A stretch of 64,000 nt of DNA from Cytophagales bacterium (GTDB taxonomy: Bacteria; Bacteroidota; Bacteroidia; Cytophagales; Microscillaceae): the NCBI GenBank assembly GCA_013298075.1, contig JAAFJG010000004.1, positions 62,001 to 126,000 on the forward strand. Reading direction: 5' to 3'. The notes beneath the pieces are model-generated. The model saw nothing but the letters and a program-made list of their open reading frames with translations, was not told the origin of the DNA and searched no databases. This document shows, piece by piece, positions 8,554 to 19,265 of the stretch. A program made the translations under genes and the position numbers. The number at the start of each line of letters is the position of its first letter. The stretch's first letter is position 1.

Positions 8554-9612
8554 ATGAAATTTACAATAGCACAAGTGGCAACGATTTTAGGTGGAAAAGT
8601 GCAAGGAGATGAAAATATAACCATAGATAAATTAGGAAAAATTGACGAAAATAATCTACCAGAAGGAAGTATTTGTTTTTTATCAAATATGAAATATGAA
8701 CATTATATTTATACGACTAAGGCAAGTGCGGTGATAGTGGGCGAAGATTTTGTTCCAAAAAATAATATTACTAATACCAATCTAATTATCGTAAAAAATG
8801 CCTATTCTGCTTTCACACAACTTTTAGAAGAATATGATAAAATAATTACTATTCAAAGTTTGCAAAAAAAAATAGGCATAGAAAATCCCGCTTTTGTGGC
8901 TTCTACCGCTATTTTAGAAAAAAATGTATATGTAGGTGCGTTTGCGTACATAGCCGAAAACGTAAAATTAGGTGAAAATGTAAAAATATTTCCACACGTA
9001 TATATTGGCGAAAATGTAGTGATAGAGGCAAATACAGTCGTTTATTCAGGTGTAAAAATATATCCAAATGCAATTATTGGCAAAAATTGTATTTTTCATT
9101 CGGGCGTAGTGATTGGAGCAGAAGGATTTGGATTTGCCCCACAAAAAGATGGCTCATATAAAAATATTCCACAATTAGGCAACGTAATCATAGAAGACGA
9201 TGTCTGTATAGGAGCAAATACAACCGTAGATAGAGCCACTATCGGCTCAACTATTTTAAGAAAAGGCGTAAAATTAGACAATTTAATCCAAGTCGGACAT
9301 AATGTTGAAATTGGAGAACATACCGTAATTGCGGCACAAGTCGGAATTGCTGGCTCTGCAAAAATCGGAAAATATTGTGCTATTGGCGGACAAACAGGCA
9401 TAGCAGGACATATAGAAATTGCGAATAAAACACGTATGGGCGGAAAAACAGGTGTAAATAAAACGATTACACAAGAAAATACAACTATACAAGGCAATCC
9501 CGCTCAATCTTATATTAGCTATATGAAAGCATCTGCTATTTTTAGAAGATTACCCGATTTAGATAAAAAAGTGGAAGAATTAGAAAAAAAATTGAACGAT
9601 TTAACAAAATAA
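8554..9612 (+). CDS. lpxD: UDP-3-O-acylglucosamine N-acyltransferase
   Basis: Third committed step of lipid A synthesis: adds a hydroxyacyl chain from acyl carrier protein to UDP-3-O-acyl-glucosamine. The 352 residues comprise an N-terminal uridine-binding domain (1-100, NLPEGSICFLSNMKY) and a left-handed beta-helix of hexapeptide repeats (110-320). The catalytic-region histidine lies in IQVGHNVEIGEH. A short C-terminal helix ends the protein. It is the first gene of the cluster lpxD, lpxC-fabZ, lpxA, with 55 bp to the next gene. The length is normal for the family. Confidence 0.95.
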   Translation: MKFTIAQVATILGGKVQGDENITIDKLGKIDENNLPEGSICFLSNMKYEHYIYTTKASAVIVGEDFVPKNNITNTNLIIVKNAYSAFTQLLEEYDKIITIQSLQKKIGIENPAFVASTAILEKNVYVGAFAYIAENVKLGENVKIFPHVYIGENVVIEANTVVYSGVKIYPNAIIGKNCIFHSGVVIGAEGFGFAPQKDGSYKNIPQLGNVIIEDDVCIGANTTVDRATIGSTILRKGVKLDNLIQVGHNVEIGEHTVIAAQVGIAGSAKIGKYCAIGGQTGIAGHIEIANKTRMGGKTGVNKTITQENTTIQGNPAQSYISYMKASAIFRRLPDLDKKVEELEKKLNDLTK

Positions 9613-9667
9613 ATGTACTTTTGTAAAAATTATTTACTCTTACTCATAAACCTCGAAAAAAGTTAAA

Positions 9668-11059
9668 ATGATGAATATAAAACAACAAACCCTTAGAGAA
9701 GCAGTCGAAGTATCAGGTGTAGGATTACATACAGGCGTAAAAGTAACAATGCGTTTTTTGCCCGCACCGCCTAATCATGGCTATAAATTTCAACGAATCG
9801 ATTTACCAGAAAAACCAATTATTGAAGCATTGGCTGATTACGTGGTTGATACCTCAAGAGGAACTACTATCGAACAAAATGGCGCAAGAGTACATACCGT
9901 TGAGCATACCTTGGCTGCCTTAGTTGGTTTGCAGTTGGATAATGTTTTGATACAAATTGATGGACCTGAACCGCCGATTATGGACGGAAGTTCGATACAA
10001 TTTATTGAGGCATTAGAAGAAGCAGGTCTTGAGGAACAAGATGCTTTGCGTCAATATTACGAAGTAAAAGAAAATATTATTTATAGAGATAATGCAAGAG
10101 AAGTTGAGTTGTCAGCCTTGCCTTTGAACGATTATAGATTGGCAGTAATGGTAGATTATAATTCTCCCGTTTTGAATAGTCAGCACGCAAGTTTGGCAAA
10201 TATTACTGATTTTAGAAACGAAATAGCAGATTGTAGAACTTTTGTATTTTTGCACGAATTAGAAGCACTTTTCAAAGCAAATTTAATCAAAGGTGGAGAT
10301 GTGGACAATGCGATTGTAATTGTAGATAAAATTGTTTCACAAGAAGAATTAGACAAATTAGCTACTTTAATGGGTAGAAAAGCAGTCGAAGTCAAAAAAG
10401 AAGGCATTTTAAATAACGTTGAATTAAGACACAAAAACGAACCTGCTCGTCATAAACTTTTAGATGTGGTAGGTGATTTGGCTTTGGTAGGAAGACCTTT
10501 GAAAGCACAAATTATTGCCGCTCGCCCAGGTCATGCAGCCAATGTTGCCTTAGCCAAAAGAATCAGACAAGCGATGTTAGCCGATAATAAAGTGCCTGTT
10601 TATAATCCAAAAGTACAACCTTTGATGGATATAAAACACATTGCTAATATTTTACCCCATCGTTATCCGTTTGCTTTGATAGATAAAATTTATCATTTGG
10701 ACGAAAAAAGTGTGGCAGGTATTAAAAATGTAACGATGAATGAACCATTTTTTATGGGACATTTCCCCGGAAATCCAGTTATGCCCGGCGTTTTGCAAAT
10801 AGAAGCAATGGCTCAAACAGGCGGAATTTTAGTATTGAGTAGCGTTCCTGACCCTGAAAATTATTGGGCATATTTATTATCAATAGATGAGTGTAGATTT
10901 AAAAAAATGGTTTTACCCGGTGATATGCTTACTTTTTATTGTGAATTATTATATCCAATTCGTAGAGGAATTGCCAAAATGAAAGGTGAGGCGTATGTAG
11001 CTGGAACTTTGGTATGCGAGGCAGTTTTGTCTGCAAGTTTGGTACGTAAATCTTTATAA
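9668..11059 (+). CDS. lpxC-fabZ: Bifunctional LpxC deacetylase / FabZ dehydratase
   Basis: A fusion of UDP-3-O-acyl-GlcNAc deacetylase (about 1-300) with 3-hydroxyacyl-ACP dehydratase (about 315-463), the usual arrangement in Bacteroidota. LpxC zinc ligands are visible: H80 in VHTVEHTLAAL and the H-x3-D of ARHKLLDVVGD. FabZ shows LPHRYPFALID and MGHFPGNPVMPGVLQIEAMA, with the active-site His and Glu. The fusion ties lipid A commitment to the pool of hydroxyacyl-ACP. Two adjacent Met codons open the frame; the second is equally likely. A possible internal -7 (TACTTTTG, 9616-9623) lies in the gap after lpxD. lpxA follows after 33 bp. Confidence 0.95.
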   Translation: MMNIKQQTLREAVEVSGVGLHTGVKVTMRFLPAPPNHGYKFQRIDLPEKPIIEALADYVVDTSRGTTIEQNGARVHTVEHTLAALVGLQLDNVLIQIDGPEPPIMDGSSIQFIEALEEAGLEEQDALRQYYEVKENIIYRDNAREVELSALPLNDYRLAVMVDYNSPVLNSQHASLANITDFRNEIADCRTFVFLHELEALFKANLIKGGDVDNAIVIVDKIVSQEELDKLATLMGRKAVEVKKEGILNNVELRHKNEPARHKLLDVVGDLALVGRPLKAQIIAARPGHAANVALAKRIRQAMLADNKVPVYNPKVQPLMDIKHIANILPHRYPFALIDKIYHLDEKSVAGIKNVTMNEPFFMGHFPGNPVMPGVLQIEAMAQTGGILVLSSVPDPENYWAYLLSIDECRFKKMVLPGDMLTFYCELLYPIRRGIAKMKGEAYVAGTLVCEAVLSASLVRKSL

Positions 11060-11092
11060 TATAATCACTATTTTACTCAAAAATTTAAAAGT

Positions 11093-11863
11093 ATGAATCA
11101 TAATTCATTGGCATATATACACCCGAACGCAAAAATTGGCAAAAATGTAACCATAGAACCTTTTGCAGTAATTTACGATAATGTGGAAATTGGGGAGGAT
11201 ACTTGGATAGGTGCGCATGCGGTAATCATGTCAGGAGCAAGAATAGGAAATAATTGTAAAATTCACCCACACGCTATTATTTCAAATGTACCACAAGATT
11301 TAAAATTTGGTGGAGAAGATACTTTGGCAATTATTGGCGATAGAACGGTGGTGCGTGAATGTGTTACTATCAATAGAGGAACTACCGACAAATATAAAAC
11401 TGAAATTGGAAAAGATTGTTTGTTGATGGCTTACGTACACGTCGCACACGATTGCGTGATTGGCGATAAGTGTATTTTGGCTAATAGCGTGCAAGTGGCA
11501 GGGCATGTGGAAGTGGGTTATCACGCCATTTTAGGTGGGACAAGTGCGGTGCATCAATTTGTAAAAATCGGAGCACATGTAATGGTGGGCGGAGGTTCTT
11601 TGGTACGCAAAGATGTTCCTCCATTTATCACAGTCGCACGCGAGCCGCTCACGTATGAAGGTTTGAATTTGGTAGGATTAAGACGCAGAGGTTTTTCGAA
11701 TGAAATCATTGGACAAATTCAAGAATCTTACAAATTATTATATCAAAGTGGTATGAATACAGTAGAGGCTTTGAAAGCCATCGAAACAGATATTGCTTTT
11801 TCGAAAGAAAGAGATGAAATAATTAGTTTTGTTAAAAATGCAGAAAGAGGGATTACAAGGTAA
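11093..11863 (+). CDS. lpxA: UDP-N-acetylglucosamine acyltransferase
   Basis: Adds the first hydroxyacyl chain to UDP-GlcNAc from acyl-ACP, starting lipid A synthesis. The 256 residues form a hexapeptide left-handed helix (about 8-185) with the catalytic histidine in [12 protein letters not shown]. The helical C-terminal domain contains [13 protein letters not shown]. Length and order are typical. It is encoded directly behind lpxC-fabZ and 29 bp before the GT2 gene, so it is almost certainly co-transcribed with both. Confidence 0.95.
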   Translation: MNHNSLAYIHPNAKIGKNVTIEPFAVIYDNVEIGEDTWIGAHAVIMSGARIGNNCKIHPHAIISNVPQDLKFGGEDTLAIIGDRTVVRECVTINRGTTDKYKTEIGKDCLLMAYVHVAHDCVIGDKCILANSVQVAGHVEVGYHAILGGTSAVHQFVKIGAHVMVGGGSLVRKDVPPFITVAREPLTYEGLNLVGLRRRGFSNEIIGQIQESYKLLYQSGMNTVEALKAIETDIAFSKERDEIISFVKNAERGITR

Positions 11864-11892
11864 AACAACATAATTCTTTTTGCTCAAAAAAT

Positions 11893-12675
11893 ATGATAAA
11901 TAATAAAAAAATAGTGGTCGTGATGCCAGCGTATAATGCGGCTGAAACCTTAGAAAAAACATACAAAGAAATTCCTTTTGAAATTATTGATGAAGTAATT
12001 TTGGTAGATGACCATTCCAAAGATAATACAAGTGAAGTGGCTAAAAAATTAGGTATTCAACACGTTATTAGGCACGAACAAAATAAAGGATATGGCGGAA
12101 ATCAAAAAACTTGCTACCAAAAAGCCTTAGAAATTGGAGCTGATGTGGTGGTGATGTTGCACCCTGATTATCAATATACGCCATTATTGTTAGAAGCAAT
12201 GGTTTATCCTATCGCAAAAGGCGTGCATGACGTAATGTTAGGCTCACGAATTTTGGGAAAAGGTGCGTTGGTGGGCGGTATGCCTATGTATAAATATATT
12301 GCGAATCGTTTTTTGACATTTTTCCAAAATATAATGATAGGGCAAAAATTAGCCGAATATCATACAGGTTACAGAGCGTTTAGTCGGGAAGTTTTGGAAG
12401 CATTGCCACTCAAAGATAATTCTGATGATTTTGTTTTTGACAATGAAATGTTAGGACAAATTGCTTATGCTGGTTTTATGATAGGCGAAGTTACTTGCCC
12501 TACCAAATATTTTGATGAAGCAAGTAGCATCAATTTCAAAAGAAGTGTACAATATGGCTTAGGAGTTTTGAGAGTTTCGATTACCTATCGTTTGCAACGT
12601 TGGGGTTTAGGCAAATATAATATCTATAAAAAGATAAAACACAACAGTTTTAGGAAGGATTTGACAAAATTTTAA
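11893..12675 (+). CDS. Family 2 glycosyltransferase (DPM-synthase-like)
   Basis: A cytosolic GT-A glycosyltransferase of 260 residues. The N-terminus shows [15 protein letters not shown], then [12 protein letters not shown] with the nucleotide/metal-binding aspartates, then [19 protein letters not shown] and [13 protein letters not shown]. This is the pattern of dolichyl/polyprenyl-phosphate sugar synthases without the C-terminal membrane segments some members have. Position behind the lipid A genes suggests a role in cell-envelope glycan or lipid-linked sugar formation. The donor and acceptor cannot be assigned. Confidence 0.82.
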   Translation: MINNKKIVVVMPAYNAAETLEKTYKEIPFEIIDEVILVDDHSKDNTSEVAKKLGIQHVIRHEQNKGYGGNQKTCYQKALEIGADVVVMLHPDYQYTPLLLEAMVYPIAKGVHDVMLGSRILGKGALVGGMPMYKYIANRFLTFFQNIMIGQKLAEYHTGYRAFSREVLEALPLKDNSDDFVFDNEMLGQIAYAGFMIGEVTCPTKYFDEASSINFKRSVQYGLGVLRVSITYRLQRWGLGKYNIYKKIKHNSFRKDLTKF

Positions 12676-12694
12676 AAAAATAAATACACTTTTT

Positions 12695-12724
12695 TTTGAA
12701 ATTTAAAAAAAAATATTATTTTTG
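12695..12724 (+). promoter_or_regulatory. Promoter of plsY
   Basis: TTTG (12695-12698), 18-bp spacer, TATTTTTG (12717-12724). It shows that the upstream in-frame TTG at 12696 is promoter sequence and that translation starts at ATG 12759. Confidence 0.65.
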
Positions 12725-12758
12725 CATATCATTTCAAATTAAGTGTTTATTTAAAAAA

Positions 12759-13424
12759 ATGGATATTTTCTATTTATTATGTGCTGCGTTGTTAGCATAT
12801 TTGATTGGCTCAGTGCCTACTGCGGTTTGGGTTGGCTTAAATTTCTATGGCAAAGATGTAAGAGATTTTGGAAGTGGCAATGCAGGTGCTACCAATACTT
12901 TTCGAGTTTTAGGCAAAAAAGCAGGAATTGTGGTGATGTTGGTTGATGTATTGAAAGGTTTTGTAGCCACAGAACTTGCTTTTTGGTTGATTCGAGTCGT
13001 CAATTTAGTTCAAATTGATGATTTATTACTCTCAAAAATAATTTTTTATAAACTCATATTTGGTTGTTTGGCTGTTTTGGGGCATATTTTTCCTATTTAT
13101 GTAGGTTTTAGAGGTGGGAAAGGCGTAGCCACTTTATTAGGAATGATGCTCGCAGTAGATTGGAGAATTACATTGATTTGTGTGGGAATATTTATAATAG
13201 TTTTACTTCTATCTAAATACGTTTCATTAGGTTCATTGTTAGCAACTTTAGCATTTCCTTTATTATTATTAATTCCTTATTTCAAACCCGAAGATTCTGT
13301 ATTGATTATTTTTGGTTTTTTAATGTTTATTATCGTAGCCATTACACATCAAAAAAATATTCAAAAACTAATCACAGGACAAGAAAGTAAAGCTAAAATA
13401 TTTAAGAAGAAAAGTCAATCTTAA
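12759..13424 (+). CDS. plsY: Glycerol-3-phosphate acyltransferase PlsY
   Basis: An integral membrane enzyme that acylates glycerol-3-phosphate from acyl-phosphate, the first step of phospholipid synthesis. The 221 residues have several membrane helices and the conserved loops GSVPTAVW, GSGNAGATN (around residues 39-47) and FRGGKGVATLLG. The start is placed at MDIFYLLC because the frame upstream overlaps the promoter. It stands 83 bp after the GT2 gene with its own promoter. It ends at a strong hairpin at 13439-13474. Confidence 0.92.
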   Translation: MDIFYLLCAALLAYLIGSVPTAVWVGLNFYGKDVRDFGSGNAGATNTFRVLGKKAGIVVMLVDVLKGFVATELAFWLIRVVNLVQIDDLLLSKIIFYKLIFGCLAVLGHIFPIYVGFRGGKGVATLLGMMLAVDWRITLICVGIFIIVLLLSKYVSLGSLLATLAFPLLLLIPYFKPEDSVLIIFGFLMFIIVAITHQKNIQKLITGQESKAKIFKKKSQS

Positions 13425-13438
13425 AAATATTTTATAAG

Positions 13439-13474
13439 AAAAGTAAAAAAATAAATTCATATTTTTTTACTTTT
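13439..13474 (+). terminator. Terminator after plsY
   Basis: AAAAGTAAAAAAATA pairs with TATTTTTTTACTTTT around a 6-nt loop and ends in a T-run, 15 bp after the plsY stop. Confidence 0.75.
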
Positions 13475-13536
13475 TTTTGTATCTATTCGTTTATTGATTA
13501 TATTTCATAAAAATCTACAAAAAAAATCTACAAAAA

Positions 13537-15678
13537 ATGAAAAAAATACTTGTTTTCTCGCTTTGTTTTTTAGGAATATTATTTTCTATACAAGCACAAA
13601 AATTTACTTTGTTGGCTGATTTTTCATTCAATAAAAATGGCAAAGAAAAAGAAGGTTATTACAAAGATTTTAACCTTGTTAATACTTCTTTCAAAGATGG
13701 AGGAGTTTATACAGAAGGAAATTTGGGAGAATTCGAAAAAAATCAAGGAAATGCAATTTGGGGAAGTCGAATGAGTAATTTATACGCCCATAATTGTTCT
13801 GTGAGTCTTTCTTTCAAAATAGAAAATATAGAAAAAGATATGCCTATTTTTGTCATTGGTGCGTATCAAAAACCAGTGGGCGTTTATATCAAAAATGGCG
13901 TTATTTATATTGAAATTAATAACGGAAAAACAACTTATCAAGCTAAAAATACTCCTCTTAAACCAAATAAATGGTATAATATTGTGTTGATTTCTGCGAA
14001 TCAAACCTTAGAATTATATTTGAACAAAGAAAAAATATTATCAGAAAATAGAGTAAACGTAACTGAAATTGATCCAAAAAAAAATAGCATACAAATTGTT
14101 AGTTTTAGCCCGCAAAAAGAAAGCGGTTTTATAGGATATTGGAAAAATTTAAAAGTTTATGAAGGTGTGTATGATTTGAGTGATGTTAATTCTAATGTGG
14201 TGATTGAGCCAAACAATAATCCAGTTATTGAGCCAAATAATAATCCAGTTATCAATCCAAATAATAACAATACAAACACTGAAACGGCTTTGGGAACTTG
14301 GAAAAAAATAAATATTGATACCAAAGGAAATGTAAATAAAGAAAAATACAATTTGAGTAGGCAACATTTTTTATCTAAAAATAAAGAAAATGGATTGAAT
14401 ATTATTTGGCAAGATTCAAAAACACAGAAAATTTATTTGAGTGTTTTACAAAAAAATATGGCTATTCAAAATCCTATTCCATTATCTATTCCTGCCAATA
14501 CAAAAATTTTAGCTGCTACTAATGACGAAGCTGATAATTTATACGTAATGGTTTTTAATGAATTTAAAGAGGATAAAAATACAAATGATTTTATTACCCT
14601 TTATAAATTATCAAACAAAGGAAATTTATTGGCACAAAAAAAACATAGTTCTGCCGAAAAAGATTTGAATATTTTTAGAGTTGGATATTATGGAGGTATA
14701 TTGGTGCATAGTGCAGGAACATTGGGATTTTTTATGGGTAGAACAATGAATAAAAGTGATGATGGTTTGAATCATCAAGGCGGAATTGGAGTTACTTTTG
14801 ATGCTAATTCGTTGGATATTATCAAGAATACAGGACAAACTTCGGGACATTCTTTTGATAATTATTTAACAAAAAACGAAGCAGGAGATTTTATTGGAAT
14901 TGATTTAGGTGATAATTATCCACGTGGCATCAATTTGCATCGAATGACAAAACAAGACAGAGCAGCCAAATTGGTCTATGCTTTTAAAACAGAACACGGC
15001 ACAACCGCCAACGGATACGGAACGATTTATCCTAAATACGAAGAAATTAGTACGCCAAAAAAATCTTTTTATAAATGGTCAAATGATAATGGCGTTTATA
15101 CCGAATTAGGTGGCGTAGTAGAAGTGAGTGATGGATATTTAGTTATCTTCGCAGGTGAGCCTGACGCACAAGGAAAAGCATTGAATAGTAGTAGAATTGG
15201 CGACAATTTAGATGCTCGAAATCTGGGTTTTGTGAAAGTTTCTAAAGATTTTTATGATTATACAAAATATCCTTATCAATCTTACAATCATATTATTTCG
15301 ACAGGAATCAACGAAAAAGGTGGTTTTTATACGTTTGGTGGCACTTGGTGTGCTCAAGAAAATAAAGGAGTAAATTGGCTTACCAAATACAAAGATAAGG
15401 CAAAGGAAAATGCTCGAAATATCAAAATACAAAAATTACCCAACGGAAACATTTTGATTCTCTGGTCAATAACAACAGGTGATTATTGGAACGCTACCAC
15501 TTTAAATACGATGATGATGTGTATAGATAAATATGGAAAAATAGTTCAAAATCCAATTGCTATTGCGAAAGATATTGATTTGAATCGCAGAGATGAAATT
15601 ATTTTGATAGATAATAAAGTATTTTCTGTGCAAGGAAAAGATAGTATTTTACAAATCAATTATTTAGAATTGAAATAG
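13537..15678 (+). CDS. Secreted LamG-like protein with propeller-like C-terminus
   Basis: An exported protein of 713 residues with no assigned function. The signal peptide ends at IQAQ (about residue 20). Residues 20-225 look like a concanavalin/LamG beta-sandwich (KPNKWYNIVLISANQTLELY, a typical LamG strand pair). A proline-asparagine linker of three 8-residue repeats (VIEPNNNP-type, 24-nt units at 14200-14271) follows. The 450-residue C-terminal part is rich in short beta strands and resembles a beta-propeller. No sorting signal or catalytic motif was recognised. It lies convergent with sbcC. Carbohydrate or surface binding is a guess from the fold only. Confidence 0.6.
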   Translation: MKKILVFSLCFLGILFSIQAQKFTLLADFSFNKNGKEKEGYYKDFNLVNTSFKDGGVYTEGNLGEFEKNQGNAIWGSRMSNLYAHNCSVSLSFKIENIEKDMPIFVIGAYQKPVGVYIKNGVIYIEINNGKTTYQAKNTPLKPNKWYNIVLISANQTLELYLNKEKILSENRVNVTEIDPKKNSIQIVSFSPQKESGFIGYWKNLKVYEGVYDLSDVNSNVVIEPNNNPVIEPNNNPVINPNNNNTNTETALGTWKKINIDTKGNVNKEKYNLSRQHFLSKNKENGLNIIWQDSKTQKIYLSVLQKNMAIQNPIPLSIPANTKILAATNDEADNLYVMVFNEFKEDKNTNDFITLYKLSNKGNLLAQKKHSSAEKDLNIFRVGYYGGILVHSAGTLGFFMGRTMNKSDDGLNHQGGIGVTFDANSLDIIKNTGQTSGHSFDNYLTKNEAGDFIGIDLGDNYPRGINLHRMTKQDRAAKLVYAFKTEHGTTANGYGTIYPKYEEISTPKKSFYKWSNDNGVYTELGGVVEVSDGYLVIFAGEPDAQGKALNSSRIGDNLDARNLGFVKVSKDFYDYTKYPYQSYNHIISTGINEKGGFYTFGGTWCAQENKGVNWLTKYKDKAKENARNIKIQKLPNGNILILWSITTGDYWNATTLNTMMMCIDKYGKIVQNPIAIAKDIDLNRRDEIILIDNKVFSVQGKDSILQINYLELK

Positions 15679-15966
15679 AAATCAACAAAGAAAACATACA
15701 TATAAACCCCAAAAATTTATATATATGTTGATAAAAACGACTATTTCTTTTTCTTTAAAATATCTGTTACTATAATTTTTCGTGTGATATAAATAAAAAT
15801 ATGGATTTTATTTGTAATATTATGACAATTAATTTATTTTATGGTGTTAAAAAATTGTAACTATTTTGTTACAAAACAATCTTCCATACTTTGTAATTAC
15901 ATCAACTAAAATTTTTAAAAAAAATATTTTCATTTTACATACAAATTTGGTAATAATCCAAAACAA

Positions 15967-18900
15967 TTAATTATGCATCATTTTTACACTACTTCCACCG
16001 TTTTCGTTGATTTCTACTTTCAAAAATGTAGGAATTTCTTCTTTTAATCTTTCCACGTGAGAAATAATGCCTACAATTCGATTTTCTTCTCTCAAAGTTT
16101 GTAATGTTTGGAAAACCGTAGAAAGCGAATCATCATCTAAAGACCCAAAACCTTCGTCCATAAAAAAGAAATTTTGATGCGAATACTGAAATGCACTCAC
16201 GGTTTCCGCCAACGCCAATGCTAACGCCAACGAAGCCTGAAAAGTTTGTCCGCCTGAAAGTGTTTTGACGCTTCTTTTTCGTCCTTCGTGCAAAAAATCA
16301 CACACATAAAATTCCTTATTGTCTTCTCTTCCTTCCAATTCTAAGGTGAGTTGTTGGCGTGTAAAAATTCGGAAACGTTTATTTGCGACCAAACATAAAT
16401 TTTCTAAATAAGAATTAGAAACATATTTAGCAAAACCTTTGGCATAAAACAAACTTTGCATCGTTTCTATGTCTTCTTTTCTTTGTTTTATTTTTTCAAA
16501 TTGTCTAGAAATAGTTATTTTTATTGCTAAATCTTTTTGTATTTTTTGAATATTTGCTTCTATTAAATTAGAATCTTTTTTGATTTGTTCTAATTCATTT
16601 TGTATATTTTGGAAAGCAAATTTAACTTCTTTATGTTTATCAATATCATAACTTTGATTTTGCATTTGTGTTTTTATGGTTTCTAAACTACCTTTTTTGG
16701 CAGATATATTTTCATAAAAAGTGGTAATTTCCTTTTCCGTTTTTTGAATATCGATTTGATTTTTTAATATTTTTTGAATTTCTGTTTGTGCATTAAAATT
16801 TGATTTTTGCATTTTTTCAAGAATTTCGTTTTCATTTTTTTGTAATTCTTGTTGATATTTTTCAATATTTTTAAATGTATTTTCTACATTACTTTGCCAT
16901 TTTATTTTTTCATTATTATATTGCAAAAGTGTATTTTGTGCGTCTTTAAAATCTTTGTCTATTTTTTCGATTTTATCTTTTCCCGCTTTTATTTTTGTGT
17001 CAAAATCGTGATTGAGATGTTCTTTATAATTTTTTAGATGTTTCAAATCTGCTACTTTTGTATCGATTTCGCTTGTTTTTGTGGCTTTTTGAATAGCTAA
17101 ATCTTGCAAAGATTTATCTAATTCTTCTTTTTTTGTAGACAAAATTTCCGTTTCCTTTTCAACTTCTTTTTGTTCTCTTCTTTTTTCGATTACAAATTCT
17201 TCAATCAATTTATGAGCAATAATTTGTTTATCGATTTCTTTTCTATCATCGCTATCATAACCTTTTTTTCTCCAAATAAATTTATCATCAAAATCGTTTA
17301 ATTCTTGGAGTTTTGTTGCATAATTTTTGTTATATTTTTCAATATTTTTAACAGATGCTTGAAATTCTGCTTTGATTTCTTGTAAATCTTTGATGCTTTT
17401 TTTATGCTCCTCAATCATTTTTTTGGCGATTTTTATATCTTCTACCAATTCTTTTCCAAATGAAATATCAGGATGATGTGCAGACCCACACACAGGACAA
17501 GGCTCGCCCTCGACCAGTTTTTCGGCGTATTTTTGGAGTTCTTGTTTAACATTTAGATTTCTTAAATTAGTTTCTGTTTCTTCCTTTTTTAGTTCTTCTT
17601 GGTTTATTTTATCCTCTAAAAAAGCCAAAATTTGTTCTACATTCAAAGGAGATTTTACTTCTATTTTTTGATTATTCAAATTGAATTTTAGTTTATTTTC
17701 TTGCGATTCAATTTCTTTTTTTATGTTTTGAACATCTCCTGCCAATGTCAATTTATTATCAAACCATCTTTGTATTTCGTATAGAACAGCCATATTTTGA
17801 GGTTTTTCTTTTTCTTTATGAGCAATTTCATCTTTAATTTGTTGATTTTTTTGAATAGAAATATCTAATTTTTCTTTGACTTCCTCAAATTTTTTGCTTT
17901 CTTTTTCGCTAGTTGGCAAAATAGAATCCAATATTTTTTGGGCGATAGCAATATCTTTAATTCTAATCAAATCATCTAATTTTTCTTGAATTTCAGGTTT
18001 TAAACTAACTTCTTTTTGTACTTTTGCCAAATTTTCTGTCGCATTTTGAACTTTGACATCAATATCTTGAAGTTGTTTGTCTTGATTTTCTTTTTCTTTT
18101 TGTGTGTGCGTAATATTTTGTTTTATTTTTTCATTATTTTCAAAAAGATTAGCAAATAATTCCTTACATAATTTATATTGTTTTAAAATATTTTCTTTTG
18201 CCGAAATATTTTCTTGTTGATTTTCCAATAATTCTAACTCTTTTTGAATAGTTTTTATTTGTTTGTCTAATTTTTCTAAATTATCAAAATTTTCTTTTGT
18301 TTTTTGTAATGAATGTAAATTTTCTTTGATACTTTCTTGTTTTTCATGTAAAATTTCTAATTCTTTAATCAGTAAATCCAAATTTTCTTTTGTTACGTTT
18401 TCTAAATTTTTTAGTTCAGCATCAGCTAAAGAAAATTCCACATTATTTGCCTCTTTGATAGGTTTTAGTTTATTTTCGAGGTCATAATTTTCAAGATTAA
18501 AGAGTTGAATCATCATATTAGTTCTGTCTGTTCCTCCTAAATGTAAAAAATCTTGAAATTTACCTTGTGGTAAAATAATAGTGCGTTTAAAATTATCATA
18601 AGAAATATTTAATAATTCTTTTGCTTCAATTTTAATTGGTTTCCATTCATTTGTTTCTTCGTTCAGAATATACTGCCTTCTTTCTGTTGGTCTTATATCA
18701 ACTCTTTTTTTATCAAATTTACGACTGTATGTAAATCGATATTGACGATTTTCTTTGCCTGCCAAAAAATCGAACTCAATATATATTTCTGAAGACCTTA
18801 AATTGATAATATTTTTTAGTTCTGGATTAGTCAATCTTTCAATTTTATCGTATAAAGCCAAAGAAATAGCATCTAAGATAGTAGATTTTCCACTTCCTAC

Positions 18901-19008
18901 AGCGCCAAAAATACCAAACATTCCCGCACTCGTGAGCGATTTGAAATCGATTGTAACTCTATTTTGATAAGAATAAATTCCTTGAAAAGTTAATGAAATA
19001 GGAAGCAT
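15967..19008 (-). CDS. sbcC: SbcC/Rad50-type DNA repair ATPase
   Basis: The ATPase subunit of the SbcCD nuclease, which opens hairpins and trims DNA ends. The 1013 residues have an N-terminal Walker A (GAVGSGKST, about 34-42) and two long charged coiled coils. A zinc hook GEPCPVCGSAHHPD sits near the middle. The C-terminal ABC signature LSGGQTF and Walker B FFFMDEGFGSLD follow. All parts are intact. No sbcD nuclease gene lies beside it in this window, although the two are usually adjacent. A -7 candidate (TAAATTTG, minus strand 19040-19047) with TTTG at 19070-19073 precedes it, the spacer being 22 bp. Confidence 0.93.
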   Translation of the reverse strand: MLPISLTFQGIYSYQNRVTIDFKSLTSAGMFGIFGAVGSGKSTILDAISLALYDKIERLTNPELKNIINLRSSEIYIEFDFLAGKENRQYRFTYSRKFDKKRVDIRPTERRQYILNEETNEWKPIKIEAKELLNISYDNFKRTIILPQGKFQDFLHLGGTDRTNMMIQLFNLENYDLENKLKPIKEANNVEFSLADAELKNLENVTKENLDLLIKELEILHEKQESIKENLHSLQKTKENFDNLEKLDKQIKTIQKELELLENQQENISAKENILKQYKLCKELFANLFENNEKIKQNITHTQKEKENQDKQLQDIDVKVQNATENLAKVQKEVSLKPEIQEKLDDLIRIKDIAIAQKILDSILPTSEKESKKFEEVKEKLDISIQKNQQIKDEIAHKEKEKPQNMAVLYEIQRWFDNKLTLAGDVQNIKKEIESQENKLKFNLNNQKIEVKSPLNVEQILAFLEDKINQEELKKEETETNLRNLNVKQELQKYAEKLVEGEPCPVCGSAHHPDISFGKELVEDIKIAKKMIEEHKKSIKDLQEIKAEFQASVKNIEKYNKNYATKLQELNDFDDKFIWRKKGYDSDDRKEIDKQIIAHKLIEEFVIEKRREQKEVEKETEILSTKKEELDKSLQDLAIQKATKTSEIDTKVADLKHLKNYKEHLNHDFDTKIKAGKDKIEKIDKDFKDAQNTLLQYNNEKIKWQSNVENTFKNIEKYQQELQKNENEILEKMQKSNFNAQTEIQKILKNQIDIQKTEKEITTFYENISAKKGSLETIKTQMQNQSYDIDKHKEVKFAFQNIQNELEQIKKDSNLIEANIQKIQKDLAIKITISRQFEKIKQRKEDIETMQSLFYAKGFAKYVSNSYLENLCLVANKRFRIFTRQQLTLELEGREDNKEFYVCDFLHEGRKRSVKTLSGGQTFQASLALALALAETVSAFQYSHQNFFFMDEGFGSLDDDSLSTVFQTLQTLREENRIVGIISHVERLKEEIPTFLKVEINENGGSSVKMMHN

Positions 19009-19265
19009 ATAGATAAATTATGTTTTTATATTTAAAATGCAAATTTATATAATATTTTTAAAAAATAAACAAATATCAGAAAATATTTATTTTTTTGTTT
19101 TAATTCAATAAAAAAAAAGTTACCTTTTTTTAATAACTCGTATTGACAAATGTAAGAAAAAAACAAAAAAAGATTTATTTCTTTGATATAAACTTTTGTT
19201 TTTTATTTACGTATATAAAAATAAATTAAAAGATCAGTAATTTTAAATATTAAAAATACAACACA

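Noticed and set aside
9096-9497. Open frame of 133 codons antisense to lpxD
   Set aside because: Its Ile/Pro/Cys-rich pattern is the reverse image of the hexapeptide repeats of lpxD.
14200-14271. Three 24-nt tandem repeats, considered as CRISPR or a minisatellite
   Set aside because: They are in frame and encode the VIEPNNNP linker of a secreted protein; there are no spacers.
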